From Fluviibacter sp964498255 (GTDB lineage: Bacteria > Pseudomonadota > Gammaproteobacteria > Burkholderiales > Rhodocyclaceae): 64,000 nucleotides of DNA. The translations under genes were made by a program, and so were the position numbers. Where the stretch lies: NCBI GenBank assembly GCA_964498255.1, contig CAZCGW010000006.1, positions 1-64,000 on the forward strand, given 5' to 3'. The first letter of the stretch is position 1. Each line of letters starts with the position of its first letter. Positions 7,274-16,132 of the stretch are shown here, one piece after another. The notes below the pieces were generated by a model that made no database searches, had not been told where the DNA came from, and saw nothing but the letters and a program-made list of their open reading frames with translations.

Positions 7274-8611
7274 CTACGGGCGGCGGAACATGGCGATGGA
7301 TTCCACATGAGCCGTGTGCGGGAACATGTTGGCAATACCCGCACCCAACATTTCATACCCCTTGGCATTCACCAGAATATCGGCATCCCGCGCCAGGGTG
7401 GCCGGATTACACGAGACATACACAATGGTATGCGGTGCATTACCACGGGGCACATCGGCATCCGGAAGCGCCTGCACTAGCGCCTGGGCGCCATCCCGTG
7501 GCGGGTCAATCAGCATACGATCCAGCTTGCCCAAGCGTTCCCAGATCGGCTGGCAATTCAGAAACAGATTGGCCGCGAAAAAGCTCGTTTTGTCGCTCAA
7601 ACCGTTGAAAGCGGCATTCTCTGCCGCCCGCTGTACGAGCGCTTCACTACCTTCAACACCAACGACCGTGGCACCGCTGTAGGCAATGGGTAAGGTAAAG
7701 TTACCTAAGCCGCAGAACATGTCGGCAATCCGCTCGCCGGGCTGGGCATCGAGTAGCCGCATGGCTTTGGTAACCAGGGCGTGATTGATCGCCGGGTTGA
7801 CCTGGGTAAACTCCGTTGGTGCAAATTGCAGCGTCAGGCCGTAGTTAGGGATGCGGTATTGCAGCAGCGGCGCATCCGTTTCCAGAAGTGGTTTCACAGT
7901 CGCTGGGCCACCTGATTGCAAGAACCAGCGAACCTGATGCTGCGTGCCAAATGCTTGCAGCATTGCCAGATCCTCATCAGTCAGCGGATCCATATGACGT
8001 AGCAGGAAAACGGTATCCAGCACACCCACATTAGATGGATGCTCCCCTACGGCCACTTCCAGTTGCGGTAACCGATCCGGGGCTGACATGCCGGCAAAGA
8101 GTGCCCGCAATGGCAGCAACAAATCAGAGACGTGTTTCGGCAAAATGCTGCAGGAAGACATGTCGGCGATATAGCTACTGCGGCGCTCATGAAAACCGAC
8201 CAGCACGCCGCCTTTTTTGGGCACCAGACGAACTGATAGACGTGCGCGGAAGCGGTAATGCCAGGCGGGTCCGGCTATCGGAGAATAAATCGATGACGGA
8301 CGCACATTGCCAATATGACGGAGATTGTCTTCCAAGACGCGTTGCTTGGTCGCAATTTGCAGCGCAGGATCTGCATGCTGAAGGGAGCACCCGCCACACA
8401 CACCAAAATGCGGGCAACGGGGCGTTACCCGTGTAGAAGCGGCGCGATGTACTTCCGTGACCCGTGCCTGTTCGAAACTCGGCTTACGCCGATAGCTCAA
8501 CCAACTGACCAGCTCGCCGGGCAATGCGCCCTCAACAAAAATGGTTTTGCCGCCATCTCTGGCTATTCCCTGACCGGCATGGTCCAGAGATTCAATCGTT
8601 CCAACTGGCAT
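7274..8611 (-). CDS. rlmD: 23S rRNA (uracil-1939-C5)-methyltransferase
   Basis: 445-residue RumA/RlmD-type methyltransferase that forms m5U1939 in 23S rRNA. Order of parts: N-terminal TRAM domain (VGTIESLDHAGQGIARDG, about residues 2-60); four iron-sulfur cysteines C66, C72, C75 and C154; SAM-binding FCGLGNFTLP; IDPPRDGA; and the catalytic nucleophile C401 in VSCNPATLARD. Length matches RlmD (about 430-450). It is transcribed toward the 96-aa gene and divergent from the small lipoprotein. The substrate could in principle be a neighbouring uracil in paralogous enzymes, but the iron-sulfur motif favours RlmD. Confidence 0.94.
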   Translation of the reverse strand: MPVGTIESLDHAGQGIARDGGKTIFVEGALPGELVSWLSYRRKPSFEQARVTEVHRAASTRVTPRCPHFGVCGGCSLQHADPALQIATKQRVLEDNLRHIGNVRPSSIYSPIAGPAWHYRFRARLSVRLVPKKGGVLVGFHERRSSYIADMSSCSILPKHVSDLLLPLRALFAGMSAPDRLPQLEVAVGEHPSNVGVLDTVFLLRHMDPLTDEDLAMLQAFGTQHQVRWFLQSGGPATVKPLLETDAPLLQYRIPNYGLTLQFAPTEFTQVNPAINHALVTKAMRLLDAQPGERIADMFCGLGNFTLPIAYSGATVVGVEGSEALVQRAAENAAFNGLSDKTSFFAANLFLNCQPIWERLGKLDRMLIDPPRDGAQALVQALPDADVPRGNAPHTIVYVSCNPATLARDADILVNAKGYEMLGAGIANMFPHTAHVESIAMFRRP

Positions 8612-8706
8612 ATGTTTTAGGCGCTAACCCGCGCATGAAAAGTAAGAAGAACAAGGCCAGAATTGTACTCGATGACTTTGCTGAAATTCCGGATTTAATG
8701 CCCCTG

Positions 8707-8732
8707 TTGCCAAGGGTCAAACTGTGTATAAT
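8707..8732 (+). promoter_or_regulatory. Candidate promoter of the small lipoprotein gene
   Basis: Perfect -10 box TATAAT at 8727-8732. A TTGCCA hexamer at 8707-8712 is only 14 bp away, shorter than ideal, so the -35 assignment is weak. Confidence 0.4.
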
Positions 8733-8816
8733 TTAAATCAGACTGCTTGTGTAGTCATGTCTTGCTGGGTCTTTCCGGCAGGATATTCTTCAACGACCTT
8801 TATCAAAGGGAAGAAA

Positions 8817-9011
8817 ATGAAACAATCACTTCTGGTTGCTGCTCTGATCGCTCTTGCTGTTTCTGCTTGTGGCAAAAAAGAAGCCCCGGCTGCTCCTGCT
8901 GCCCCGGCTGCTGCCCCAGCTCCTGCTGCTGCCGCTCCTGCTGCTCCAGCTGCTGCTCCTGCAGCCGCTCCTGCCGCTCCTGCTGCTGCTCCAGCACCAG
9001 CTGCCAAGTAA
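8817..9011 (+). CDS. Ala/Pro-rich small lipoprotein
   Basis: 64-residue protein. The n- and h-regions MKQSLLVAALIALAVSA are followed by lipobox cysteine C18 (AVSAC), then GKKE and a tail made almost wholly of Ala and Pro ending in AAK. AGGGAAG precedes the ATG. A longer frame from 8724 would bury the signal peptide and overlaps the promoter, so it is rejected. Mature length is about 47 residues, probably an extended low-complexity rod anchored to a membrane. Similar tiny AAPAAP lipoproteins are common in betaproteobacteria and have no known function. It is closed by a strong terminator. Confidence 0.8.
   Translation: MKQSLLVAALIALAVSACGKKEAPAAPAAPAAAPAPAAAAPAAPAAAPAAAPAAPAAAPAPAAK
8890..9003 (+). 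repeat. Low-complexity GCTCCTGC-type codon repeat
   Basis: Runs of GCT/CCT/GCC/CCA codons encode the Ala-Pro tail of the small lipoprotein. The near-repetitive units make replication slippage and length variation between strains likely. Confidence 0.75.
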
Positions 9012-9047
9012 TCGCTTTCGCGATCTTGGAACCGCTTCGGCGGTTAC

Positions 9048-9077
9048 AAAAAACCGGCCTTCGGGCCGGTTTTTTTA
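9048..9077 (+). terminator. Rho-independent terminator
   Basis: AAAAAACCGGCC-TTC-GGGCCGGTTTTTTT, immediately after the lipoprotein gene. The A-rich left flank means it may also stop transcription from the convergent MBL gene. Confidence 0.9.
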
Positions 9078-9090
9078 TACCTACCGGTGC

Positions 9091-9885
9091 CTACGATAGC
9101 TGGATCGTTAACCAGTCAAAACCCTCTTGCTGGTTCGCCAGATAAAAGCAGTCTGGTACCTCACCTAGCACTTCTCTCACAGACTGCAAAACATGCTCCG
9201 GGCTATTATTGGACTGCGATAAATGCGCGGCAACGACATGTTGCAGACGATCCAGATTCAATCCCGCCAGGAACCCTGCCGCATCGCGATTACAGAGGTG
9301 CCCATAACGGCCGGCAATACGTTGCTTGAGGCTATCGGGATAAGACGACTGGGCCAGCAACTCAGGATCATGGTTGAACTCAAGCACCAATCCATCACAA
9401 TCTTGCAATGACCGTTCAACATGCGCGGTAAGCATGCCCAGATCGGTAAGCACACCTAAGCTCAGTTGGCCGCAAGCAATAACGTATTGCACCGGCTCAC
9501 GCGCATCATGCGGCACCGGGAACGGACGCACTTCAACTGTGCCTAGTTCAAAAGGATCGTGACTATCAATCAGTTTGAGCGTGACGCCATTACAGGCTTC
9601 GGCCGAACGGGTATGCAAAGCGGCATGGGTACCATGCGTTAAATAGACTGTAGCCCCCGTCTTACGTGCCAGAGCCATCACGCCACCAATATGATCACCA
9701 TGTTCATGCGTGACGAGAATCGCATCCAGACCTTTGGGGTCTACCCCGCGCGCTTCTATTCGTGCAAGCACATGGCGCAGGGGTAACCCACAATCGATCA
9801 TGAGGCGGGTTCCTTGCGAGCCCCCCGCCTCGATCAGTAATGCATTTCCCTCGCTACCGCTGCCGAGAGAGGTAAAACGAATCAC
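9091..9885 (-). CDS. MBL-fold metallo-hydrolase (YycJ/WalJ-like)
   Basis: 264-residue metallo-beta-lactamase-fold protein. The metal motif HEHGDH gives H60, H62, D64 and H65; the N-terminus MIRFTSLGSGSEGNALLIE is typical of the YycJ/ribonuclease-Z-like group. Members are putative phosphodiesterases or nucleases, and the substrate here is unknown. It starts within the last 4 nt of bamC and is the third gene of dapA-bamC-MBL. This three-gene order recurs in betaproteobacteria. Confidence 0.88.
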   Translation of the reverse strand: MIRFTSLGSGSEGNALLIEAGGSQGTRLMIDCGLPLRHVLARIEARGVDPKGLDAILVTHEHGDHIGGVMALARKTGATVYLTHGTHAALHTRSAEACNGVTLKLIDSHDPFELGTVEVRPFPVPHDAREPVQYVIACGQLSLGVLTDLGMLTAHVERSLQDCDGLVLEFNHDPELLAQSSYPDSLKQRIAGRYGHLCNRDAAGFLAGLNLDRLQHVVAAHLSQSNNSPEHVLQSVREVLGEVPDCFYLANQQEGFDWLTIQLS

Positions 9886-11063
9886 CGCAATTGCTGGAGC
9901 AACAGATCCAGAATCTGACGCGCAATCGGCGACACATCCGCTTGACCAGAGTTACCCGGAGCCAGAACGATCACGTTGGTCTGGCCACCCGATTGCTGCT
10001 CACGGACGCTAATACGATATTGAACCTTGGTGGGCACCTTGTCGTCTTTGCTACGCCAGAAGGCCAGGCTAGACCAGAAGCCGCCCTCACCCTTTTCTAC
10101 AACCGATTTATCATCGGAGTCGACATAACGCACGTAATACAAGCCGCTGGCCCGTTCACGATCTTCCACGGTAAAGCCAACCCGATCCAAGGCTAGACCA
10201 ATACGACGCCAGCTACGATCAAAGTTATCATCGACAACCAGCATGGCACCACCATCGGGTGCGGTTGCCATCTTTGCTTTATCCACGGAGACTGATTTAC
10301 CGCCGTCAAACTCCTTGGCCAGTTTCTTGGCTTCAACTTCATCTACGCCATCAAACTTGAACATCAGACGACGCAACATTTCTGCTTCCAGCGTTGGGTC
10401 GGCATCACGCGGTTGCCAGCGTGTTTCGCTCTTACCCTCGGTAACATACACTTCAACCATGCCGCGATGGCTGATAAAGATATCAGTGGTACCTGGCTTG
10501 GTACCCTTTTCAAGGCGCGTGCGGTATTTATCGCGTTCCGCCGTTGAATACAAGGTGCCGAGCACTTTACCCAGGAAGCCTTGAATAGCGCCACCGGGGA
10601 CGCTGGCACGGTTTTCAGCCCAGTCCGTTTCCATCACACCCGTCTGCGGGTTTTCACTCTTAAGAATAAACCCATTTTCCTGCCAGAAAGCCTTAGTAAC
10701 GTTCCAGGCTTTGTCCTCAGGCACCGTCACGACCAGCCACCGATGATTGCCCTGACGCTCAACCTTGGCGACACCACGCGCACCTTCCGGCAGCACCGTT
10801 TCGTCTGAATTCTGACGTTGAGCCACTTTGTTTTTGGCGTTGATCTGCGAGAACACCGCAGTACCCGTAGTAGCCACGTTGGGTGCAGCATACTGACCGC
10901 TATTTGTCGGACGCGTCAGATCCGGTGGAATATCCAGTGGTGGTGCTTTAGCCGCAGTGCCGTAATCAATTTTCTTCGATTCAGGCAGGTAGGAGCATCC
11001 AGCAACCAGCGCAGCCAATGCAACCAGGCCAAGCTGTAGCGAACTACGGGTCATTAACTTCAT
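9882..11063 (-). CDS. bamC: Outer membrane assembly lipoprotein BamC
   Basis: 393-residue lipoprotein of the NlpB/DapX (BamC) family, an accessory part of the BAM complex that inserts beta-barrel proteins in the outer membrane. Signal peptide with lipobox cysteine C23 (LVAGC), then an unstructured N-terminal segment rich in Pro (APPLDIPPDLTRP, the part that contacts BamD in E. coli), followed by two helix-grip domains. It is separated from dapA by 4 nt, and the dapA-bamC pairing is classical (hence DapX). Longer than E. coli BamC (344), as in other betaproteobacteria. Confidence 0.9.
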   Translation of the reverse strand: MKLMTRSSLQLGLVALAALVAGCSYLPESKKIDYGTAAKAPPLDIPPDLTRPTNSGQYAAPNVATTGTAVFSQINAKNKVAQRQNSDETVLPEGARGVAKVERQGNHRWLVVTVPEDKAWNVTKAFWQENGFILKSENPQTGVMETDWAENRASVPGGAIQGFLGKVLGTLYSTAERDKYRTRLEKGTKPGTTDIFISHRGMVEVYVTEGKSETRWQPRDADPTLEAEMLRRLMFKFDGVDEVEAKKLAKEFDGGKSVSVDKAKMATAPDGGAMLVVDDNFDRSWRRIGLALDRVGFTVEDRERASGLYYVRYVDSDDKSVVEKGEGGFWSSLAFWRSKDDKVPTKVQYRISVREQQSGGQTNVIVLAPGNSGQADVSPIARQILDLLLQQLR

Positions 11064-11067
11064 TAGA

Positions 11068-11940
11068 TCAGAGTCCTGCCTGCTTCATGGCCGCACGCAC
11101 GCGTTCATGGAACGCCGGGGTCAATTGCGTTAGAGGTAAACGTAGGCCATGCGACATCAGCCCCATTTCGGCAACTGCCCACTTCACCGGGATCGGATTT
11201 GCTTCGCAGAACAGATGGCGATGCAGACCAATCAACGGACGGTTAATGCGTACTGCTTCAGCGGCATTACCCGCGGCAGCGGCGGCGCACATGTCGTGCA
11301 TAGCGCGCGGCGCCACATTGGCAGTAACCGAAATATTGCCGTGGTAGCCCATCAGAATGGTAGCCATACACGTCATGTCATCGCCGGAATACAGCGCAAA
11401 ATCTTTAGGTGCGCGTTCAATCAGATCCCAGGCACGATCCAGATTGCCCGTAGCGTCCTTAACGCCGATAATGCCGGGCACCTGGGCCAGACGCAGAATC
11501 GTGTCGTTGCTCATATCGGCAACGGTACGACCCGGTACGTTATACAGAATCAAGGGAAGCTGCACCGCTTCGGCAATGCTGCGGTAGTGCTGATACAAAC
11601 CTTCTTGTGATGGCTTGTTGTAATAAGGCACCACTGACAAACCGGCATCGGCACCCGCATCCTTGGCGCGCTGGGTGAGATAAATCGCTTCTTTAGTGGA
11701 ATTAGCGCCCGTACCGGCAATAATGGGAATCCGTCCTGCCGAATGAGCTACCGCAATCTCAATCAGCTGACAATGCTCATCCACATCAACCGTTGGCGAC
11801 TCACCCGTGGTGCCCACTACCACGATGGCATCGGTCTTTTCTTTGATGTGAAAATCGACCAGGTTGCGAAACGCTTCCAGATCCAGCGAACCATCCGCTT
11901 GCATGGGGGTAACAATAGCAACAATCGAACCGGTGATCAT
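11068..11940 (-). CDS. dapA: 4-hydroxy-tetrahydrodipicolinate synthase
   Basis: 290-residue class I aldolase-like enzyme condensing pyruvate with aspartate semialdehyde, the first committed step to lysine and meso-diaminopimelate. The Schiff-base lysine is K161 (GVKDATGNL). T44-T45 (GTTGES), Y133 and R138 (YNVPGRT) complete the active site. Length is exactly that of the family. First gene of dapA-bamC-MBL. Confidence 0.97.
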   Translation of the reverse strand: MITGSIVAIVTPMQADGSLDLEAFRNLVDFHIKEKTDAIVVVGTTGESPTVDVDEHCQLIEIAVAHSAGRIPIIAGTGANSTKEAIYLTQRAKDAGADAGLSVVPYYNKPSQEGLYQHYRSIAEAVQLPLILYNVPGRTVADMSNDTILRLAQVPGIIGVKDATGNLDRAWDLIERAPKDFALYSGDDMTCMATILMGYHGNISVTANVAPRAMHDMCAAAAAGNAAEAVRINRPLIGLHRHLFCEANPIPVKWAVAEMGLMSHGLRLPLTQLTPAFHERVRAAMKQAGL

Positions 11941-12052
11941 CAGGGAACCATCCTTGAAAATGGCAAAACTAAGACGTTAGACAGATTAGTTGAAAGCAGA
12001 CGCACATGAGATACGTCGATTTCCTTGAAAACCCTCGTATTCTAGCCGAAGT

Positions 12053-12976
12053 TCAGATTTCAGCGAGTGCTCGTAGGTGTGCAGTCACACTTCGGGCTAA
12101 AGCCGACATCACATACCCACCTTCCAGCATAGAAACGATACGCCCCTTGGCATAGCGTGCCGCCACATCCCGTAACTGGGTCGTAACCCAGGCGTAATCC
12201 TTCTCGAAAAGCTTCATACCCCCCATATCATCTTCATAATGGGCATCAAATCCAGCCGAGATAAAAATCATCTGCGGTTTAAACGCATCCAGACGGGGAA
12301 TCCAGGACTCTAAAACGGCTGCCTGAAGCTCTTCCCCCCCCGATCCACCGGGTAGCGGCACATTCACCATATTCGAGGCGGGTTTGTCTGTGCCGGAATA
12401 TGGATAAAACGGGTGCTGGAAAATACTGCACATGAGAATCCGCTCGTCACCGGCACAGATGTTCTCAGTGCCGTTACCGTGATGGACATCAAAATCAATA
12501 ATCGCCACGCGTTCCAGTTTGTGGTGCGTTAATGCGTAATGCGCAGCAATGGCAATGTTATTGAAGAAACAGAAACCCATCGGGGTTTCCCGTTCGCAAT
12601 GATGTCCGGGCGGACGAATCGCGCAAAAGGCATTTTCGGCCTTGCCTTCCATGAGCATATCAACCGCCAGAATACCGGCGCCCGCTGAACGCAGTGCGGC
12701 CTGCCACGTATGTGGATTCATCGCGGTATCCGGATCAAGATGCGCGATGCCGAATGCGGGCGACGTGTCTTTAACTTTTTTAACATGCGAAGCCGGATGC
12801 ACCAGCATCAATTGCTCAAGTGTCGCCAATGGCGCATCGTAATGCGTGAAATACATATCGATCCCCTGGGCAATCAGGTGATCATTAATCGCGGTGAGTC
12901 GTCCCGGTGCTTCCGGATGCAAATCGCCCATGTCGTGTTTCAGGCAATCCGGATGTGTAATGAATGCGGTACTCAT
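12053..12976 (-). CDS. Histone-deacetylase-family hydrolase
   Basis: About 307 residues of the arginase/deacetylase superfamily (bacterial acetoin-utilisation/acetylpolyamine amidohydrolase group). Zinc and active-site motifs: RPPGHHCERE (tandem His), IDFDVHHGNG (metal Asp and His), SAGFDAHYEDDMGG (second metal Asp). The open frame reaches 13096, but the ATG at 12976 follows GGGGGAGGGG and matches the usual N-terminus (TAFITHPDCLKHD). The true substrate (acetyl-lysine protein, polyamine or other amide) cannot be told from sequence. Divergent from the lytic transglycosylase gene. Confidence 0.9.
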   Translation of the reverse strand: MSTAFITHPDCLKHDMGDLHPEAPGRLTAINDHLIAQGIDMYFTHYDAPLATLEQLMLVHPASHVKKVKDTSPAFGIAHLDPDTAMNPHTWQAALRSAGAGILAVDMLMEGKAENAFCAIRPPGHHCERETPMGFCFFNNIAIAAHYALTHHKLERVAIIDFDVHHGNGTENICAGDERILMCSIFQHPFYPYSGTDKPASNMVNVPLPGGSGGEELQAAVLESWIPRLDAFKPQMIFISAGFDAHYEDDMGGMKLFEKDYAWVTTQLRDVAARYAKGRIVSMLEGGYVMSALARSVTAHLRALAEI

Positions 12977-13140
12977 AAGCCCTACCCCTCCCCCTGGCGC
13001 ATAAAACGCCTCGCCCGTGCTGAGACACGGGATCTGATTATTTTTAACAATTATCTGCCCATTCGGGCATGGGTTCAAGGGTGTGGGACGAAGCATCGTA
13101 AATGTGAAAAAATGTGGGTCAATTTAAGAACTGCTCCTAT

Positions 13141-14247
13141 ATGACCCTGTCTTGCCAACGCACCTTGCATCGTCTACGCGCCACTGTCTTGCCGATGTTT
13201 TGCCTATTAATCTGTGGTTTAGTGCTACCGACAGAGTCAGCGGCTAAAGCCAAACCAAAAAAAGCTCCCGTTGAGGCACAGCAACCATTCATGTCGCGCA
13301 ACCCTGAGGTTCAGCAATTCATCGCCGATATGCAGGAACGCCACGGCTTCGATAGCGCTTCGCTCACTACCCTATTCGACCAACAACGACCAGATAACCG
13401 AGTGGTCAAGATCATGGCGCCCGCGCCAGCCCAACTGACGCCTAACTGGGCCGCTTATCGTAGCCGGTTCGTTAATGCACGCCGGATCAATCGTGGCGTA
13501 GATTTCTGGGATGCCTACGCCGATCAACTGACACGCGCTGAAAAGCAGTTTGGCGTGCCGGCCGAAATTATCGTTGCCATTATTGGTGTTGAAACTGAAT
13601 ATGGGCGCAACATGGGCAGCTTTAGCGTACTCAATGCCCTGGCCACGATTGGTTTCTATGGCGAACGGCGCCGTGATTTCTTCCAATCCGAGCTAGAGCA
13701 GTACCTGCTCCTGGCTCGTGAAAATCAGCTGGATCTGGCAGGGAGCAAAGGGTCTTTCGCTGGTGCTATGGGCATACCGCAATTTATGCCCAGCAGCCAA
13801 AGGCGTTGGGGCGTGGACTTCGATGGCGATGGTCGTATTGACCTGAGACAAAGTCCGATCGATGCGATTGGTAGCGTTGGCAACTTCCTCAAGTCGCATG
13901 GTTGGCAGACTGGGCAGATTGCCGTTATACCAACGGTTGCTCCCAACCCCTTGCCAAGCCAGTTCGAAAAAGTAGAGATCAAACCAGGGATTAGCCTAGA
14001 GGCTTATCAAACGGCTGGTTTCTCGTTCAGCAGCAGTCTCCGAGACGAAACGCTCGCCACACTGGTGAGTCTGTCTACACCCAATCAGCCAACTGCCTAC
14101 TGGCTAGGTTTGCAGAACTACTATGTGATCACACGCTATAACCGTTCTGCCGCTTATGCCATGTCGGTTATTGATCTCGGTGCTGCCATCAGAGATGCCC
14201 GGATTTTACAGACCAACGCACCCCTGGCCCGCAACGATTCAGAGTAA
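13141..14247 (+). CDS. mltB: Lytic murein transglycosylase (MltB family)
   Basis: About 368 residues. Signal-peptide-like N-terminus (basic, then MFCLLICGLVLPTESAA), followed by the MltB-type SLT domain. The catalytic Glu lies in GVETEYGRNMGSF, and the PQFMPSSQRRWGVDFDGDGRIDL block is diagnostic of the family. It cleaves peptidoglycan glycan strands with formation of 1,6-anhydroMurNAc. The cysteine in LLIC is not in a good lipobox, so a soluble periplasmic form is possible. An ATG at 13114 gives a longer N-terminus; 13141 places the signal peptide correctly. Its 3' end overlaps convergent rpoS by 9 bp. Confidence 0.88.
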   Translation: MTLSCQRTLHRLRATVLPMFCLLICGLVLPTESAAKAKPKKAPVEAQQPFMSRNPEVQQFIADMQERHGFDSASLTTLFDQQRPDNRVVKIMAPAPAQLTPNWAAYRSRFVNARRINRGVDFWDAYADQLTRAEKQFGVPAEIIVAIIGVETEYGRNMGSFSVLNALATIGFYGERRRDFFQSELEQYLLLARENQLDLAGSKGSFAGAMGIPQFMPSSQRRWGVDFDGDGRIDLRQSPIDAIGSVGNFLKSHGWQTGQIAVIPTVAPNPLPSQFEKVEIKPGISLEAYQTAGFSFSSSLRDETLATLVSLSTPNQPTAYWLGLQNYYVITRYNRSAAYAMSVIDLGAAIRDARILQTNAPLARNDSE

Positions 14248-15300
14248 GGAATCGGGGGTCAACCGACGACCCCGGACTATGCCCTGGAGGCGTACCAAGG
14301 CCTCTGACTGAATCTGCCGAACGCGCTCTCTCGTTAAATCCAGATCGGCAGCAATTGCCTCTAGCGTTTCTGGCTCGCCGCCACGCAATCCATAACGGCG
14401 TTCAATTACCTGTCGCTGGCGTTCAGGCAACATGTCTACCCAGGCCAATAAAAGCGTGACCGATTCCGAACTGGCTAATGACTCATGGGGGTCATCGCCC
14501 TGCTCATCGGGCATCAGTTCGCCCAGGGTATGCGTGGAACCTGTCTCAACCGGTTGATCAAGCGATCGTGTTTGCTCACCCCGTTGTAGCAGCGTTTTAA
14601 TTTCATCACTCGGTCGACCCATCAACCCTGCCAGCTCCTCAATCGAGGGTTCCCTGGCATGCTTAGCCGCAAATTGCCGCCGCTGCCGGTAAATACCATT
14701 GATATCGCGAACCAGATGTACCGGTAAACGCACCAGCCGCCCCTGGTTAATAACCGCTCGTTCAACGCTTTGCCGAATCCACCAGGAGGCATAGGTCGAA
14801 AACCGAAAGCCGCGCTCCGGGTCAAACTTATCCAACGCATGCATCAGACCGAGATTACCTTCTTCAATCAAATCCAGTAACGGCAAACCACGGTTCATGT
14901 ATCGACGCGCAATAGACACCACTAACCTGAGGTTTCGCTCAACCATTTCCTGTCGGGCAGCAAAGTCACCTTGCTTGACTCGTCGCGCCATCTCCAATTC
15001 CTCGGCCGCCGTTAACAACGGACGCGCACCAATTTCGTTGAGATAGGTTTGTGTGACATCCGCCGCAAAACGTTCCGACCCGGATTCATCCTGCCCGTCT
15101 TTAACGGCGATGCCATCTGTAGCCAATGGCAAAGCATCAAACTCTGCGGCCATTGACTGCAGGTCAGCATCAGCTGGTTCTTCCGGAAAAGACGATACTG
15201 CCAGCGCATCTACTGGCAGAGTATTTATGCTGTCGTCATTGTGTTCTGCCACACCACCGGAACGCTCATCATGTAGGTGACGTTCCGGTGTGCGCGGCAT
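14239..15300 (-). CDS. rpoS: RNA polymerase sigma factor RpoS
   Basis: 353-residue sigma-70-family factor for stationary phase and general stress. Regions in order: 1.2 (TQTYLNEIGARPLLT), 2.1-2.4 (NLRLVVSIARRYMNRGLPLLD through YASWWIRQSVERAV), 3 (HLVRDINGIYRQR) and 4.2 (LEAIAADLDLTRERVRQIQ). The N-terminal about 75 residues are acidic and variable, as in RpoS. RpoS and not RpoD or RpoH is supported by size and by position directly after nlpD, 1 nt away. In E. coli the main rpoS promoter lies inside nlpD, and the same arrangement is likely here. Confidence 0.94.
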   Translation of the reverse strand: MPRTPERHLHDERSGGVAEHNDDSINTLPVDALAVSSFPEEPADADLQSMAAEFDALPLATDGIAVKDGQDESGSERFAADVTQTYLNEIGARPLLTAAEELEMARRVKQGDFAARQEMVERNLRLVVSIARRYMNRGLPLLDLIEEGNLGLMHALDKFDPERGFRFSTYASWWIRQSVERAVINQGRLVRLPVHLVRDINGIYRQRRQFAAKHAREPSIEELAGLMGRPSDEIKTLLQRGEQTRSLDQPVETGSTHTLGELMPDEQGDDPHESLASSESVTLLLAWVDMLPERQRQVIERRYGLRGGEPETLEAIAADLDLTRERVRQIQSEALVRLQGIVRGRRLTPDSLL

Positions 15301-15301
15301 A

Positions 15302-16132
15302 TTAGGTTCCGCGCTGACTCAGAAACTTCATTGGATCAACCGGCTTGCCCTGTCGCCGCACCTCAAAGTGCAGCATCGCCGTATCAGCATCGCTATCACC
15401 CATGTCAGCAATTCGTTGTCCACGTTTGACCACGTCACCTTCTTTAACAAGAATCTTGCTGTTATGAGCATAGGCAGTCAGATAGTTACCATCGTGCTTG
15501 ATGATCACCAGGTTACCGTAACCGCGCAAACCGGAGCCTGCATAAACCACTTTACCTTCGGCGGCAGCATCGACCGGCTCACCCATCTTGCCAGCGATGT
15601 TGATGCCCTTATTGGAAGACTCGTTAAAACCGGCAATCACCCTGCCCTTAGCCGGCCAGGCAAAACGCACACCATCTACCACCGCAGCTGCTGTAGCACT
15701 CGATGTGCTCGGCATGTCCTCAACCGGCTTTTTACTTGCCACGGGCGCTGATTTATCAGCATCAACGGATTTCTCATTGGACTTAGCCCCGGCGTTAGCA
15801 ACCGTATTAGCGGGTGGCGTCTTTTTCGTGCCCTTTGAGGCTGTGCGTCTAACGCAGAGCGTCCGATCTAACTGAATAATATTCGGGTTAGCCAGCTGAT
15901 TCATTGCAGCAATATCACGATAATCAGCACCTGCATCCAATGCAATACCGATCAGGGTGTCACCCTTACGCACCGTCCATGTCTGCGTACAGTCCTTCGG
16001 CAATGGTGGGTAAGGCGAGACAGAAGCAGACTTGCCATCATCCACCGGCGCTTTCGAAAGCGAGGTACACCCTGCCAGCATGGCTACCAGGAGCGCACCC
16101 ACCAAACCAATTTTATTTACGGACTGCGTCAT
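15302..16132 (-). CDS. nlpD: LysM/LytM lipoprotein, NlpD type
   Basis: 276-residue lipoprotein (lipobox C22, MLAGC). LysM peptidoglycan-binding domain at about 49-95 (TWTVRKGDTLIGIA), a Lys/Ala/Ser-rich linker, then an M23/LytM domain at about 160-275. The LytM site is degenerate: the usual HxGxD metal motif reads NKGINIAG, with neither His nor Asp, although LTAYAHN and LHFEVR remain. This matches NlpD-type factors that activate amidases and are not peptidases themselves. It overlaps pcm by 4 nt and precedes rpoS by 1 nt. Role by family: activation of AmiC-type amidase at the division septum. Confidence 0.92.
   Translation of the reverse strand: MTQSVNKIGLVGALLVAMLAGCTSLSKAPVDDGKSASVSPYPPLPKDCTQTWTVRKGDTLIGIALDAGADYRDIAAMNQLANPNIIQLDRTLCVRRTASKGTKKTPPANTVANAGAKSNEKSVDADKSAPVASKKPVEDMPSTSSATAAAVVDGVRFAWPAKGRVIAGFNESSNKGINIAGKMGEPVDAAAEGKVVYAGSGLRGYGNLVIIKHDGNYLTAYAHNSKILVKEGDVVKRGQRIADMGDSDADTAMLHFEVRRQGKPVDPMKFLSQRGT

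Noticed and set aside
8738..9007. Ala/Gly-rich frames on the minus strand opposite the small lipoprotein
   Set aside because: Artefacts of the GCT/GCC/CCT repeat read in other frames.
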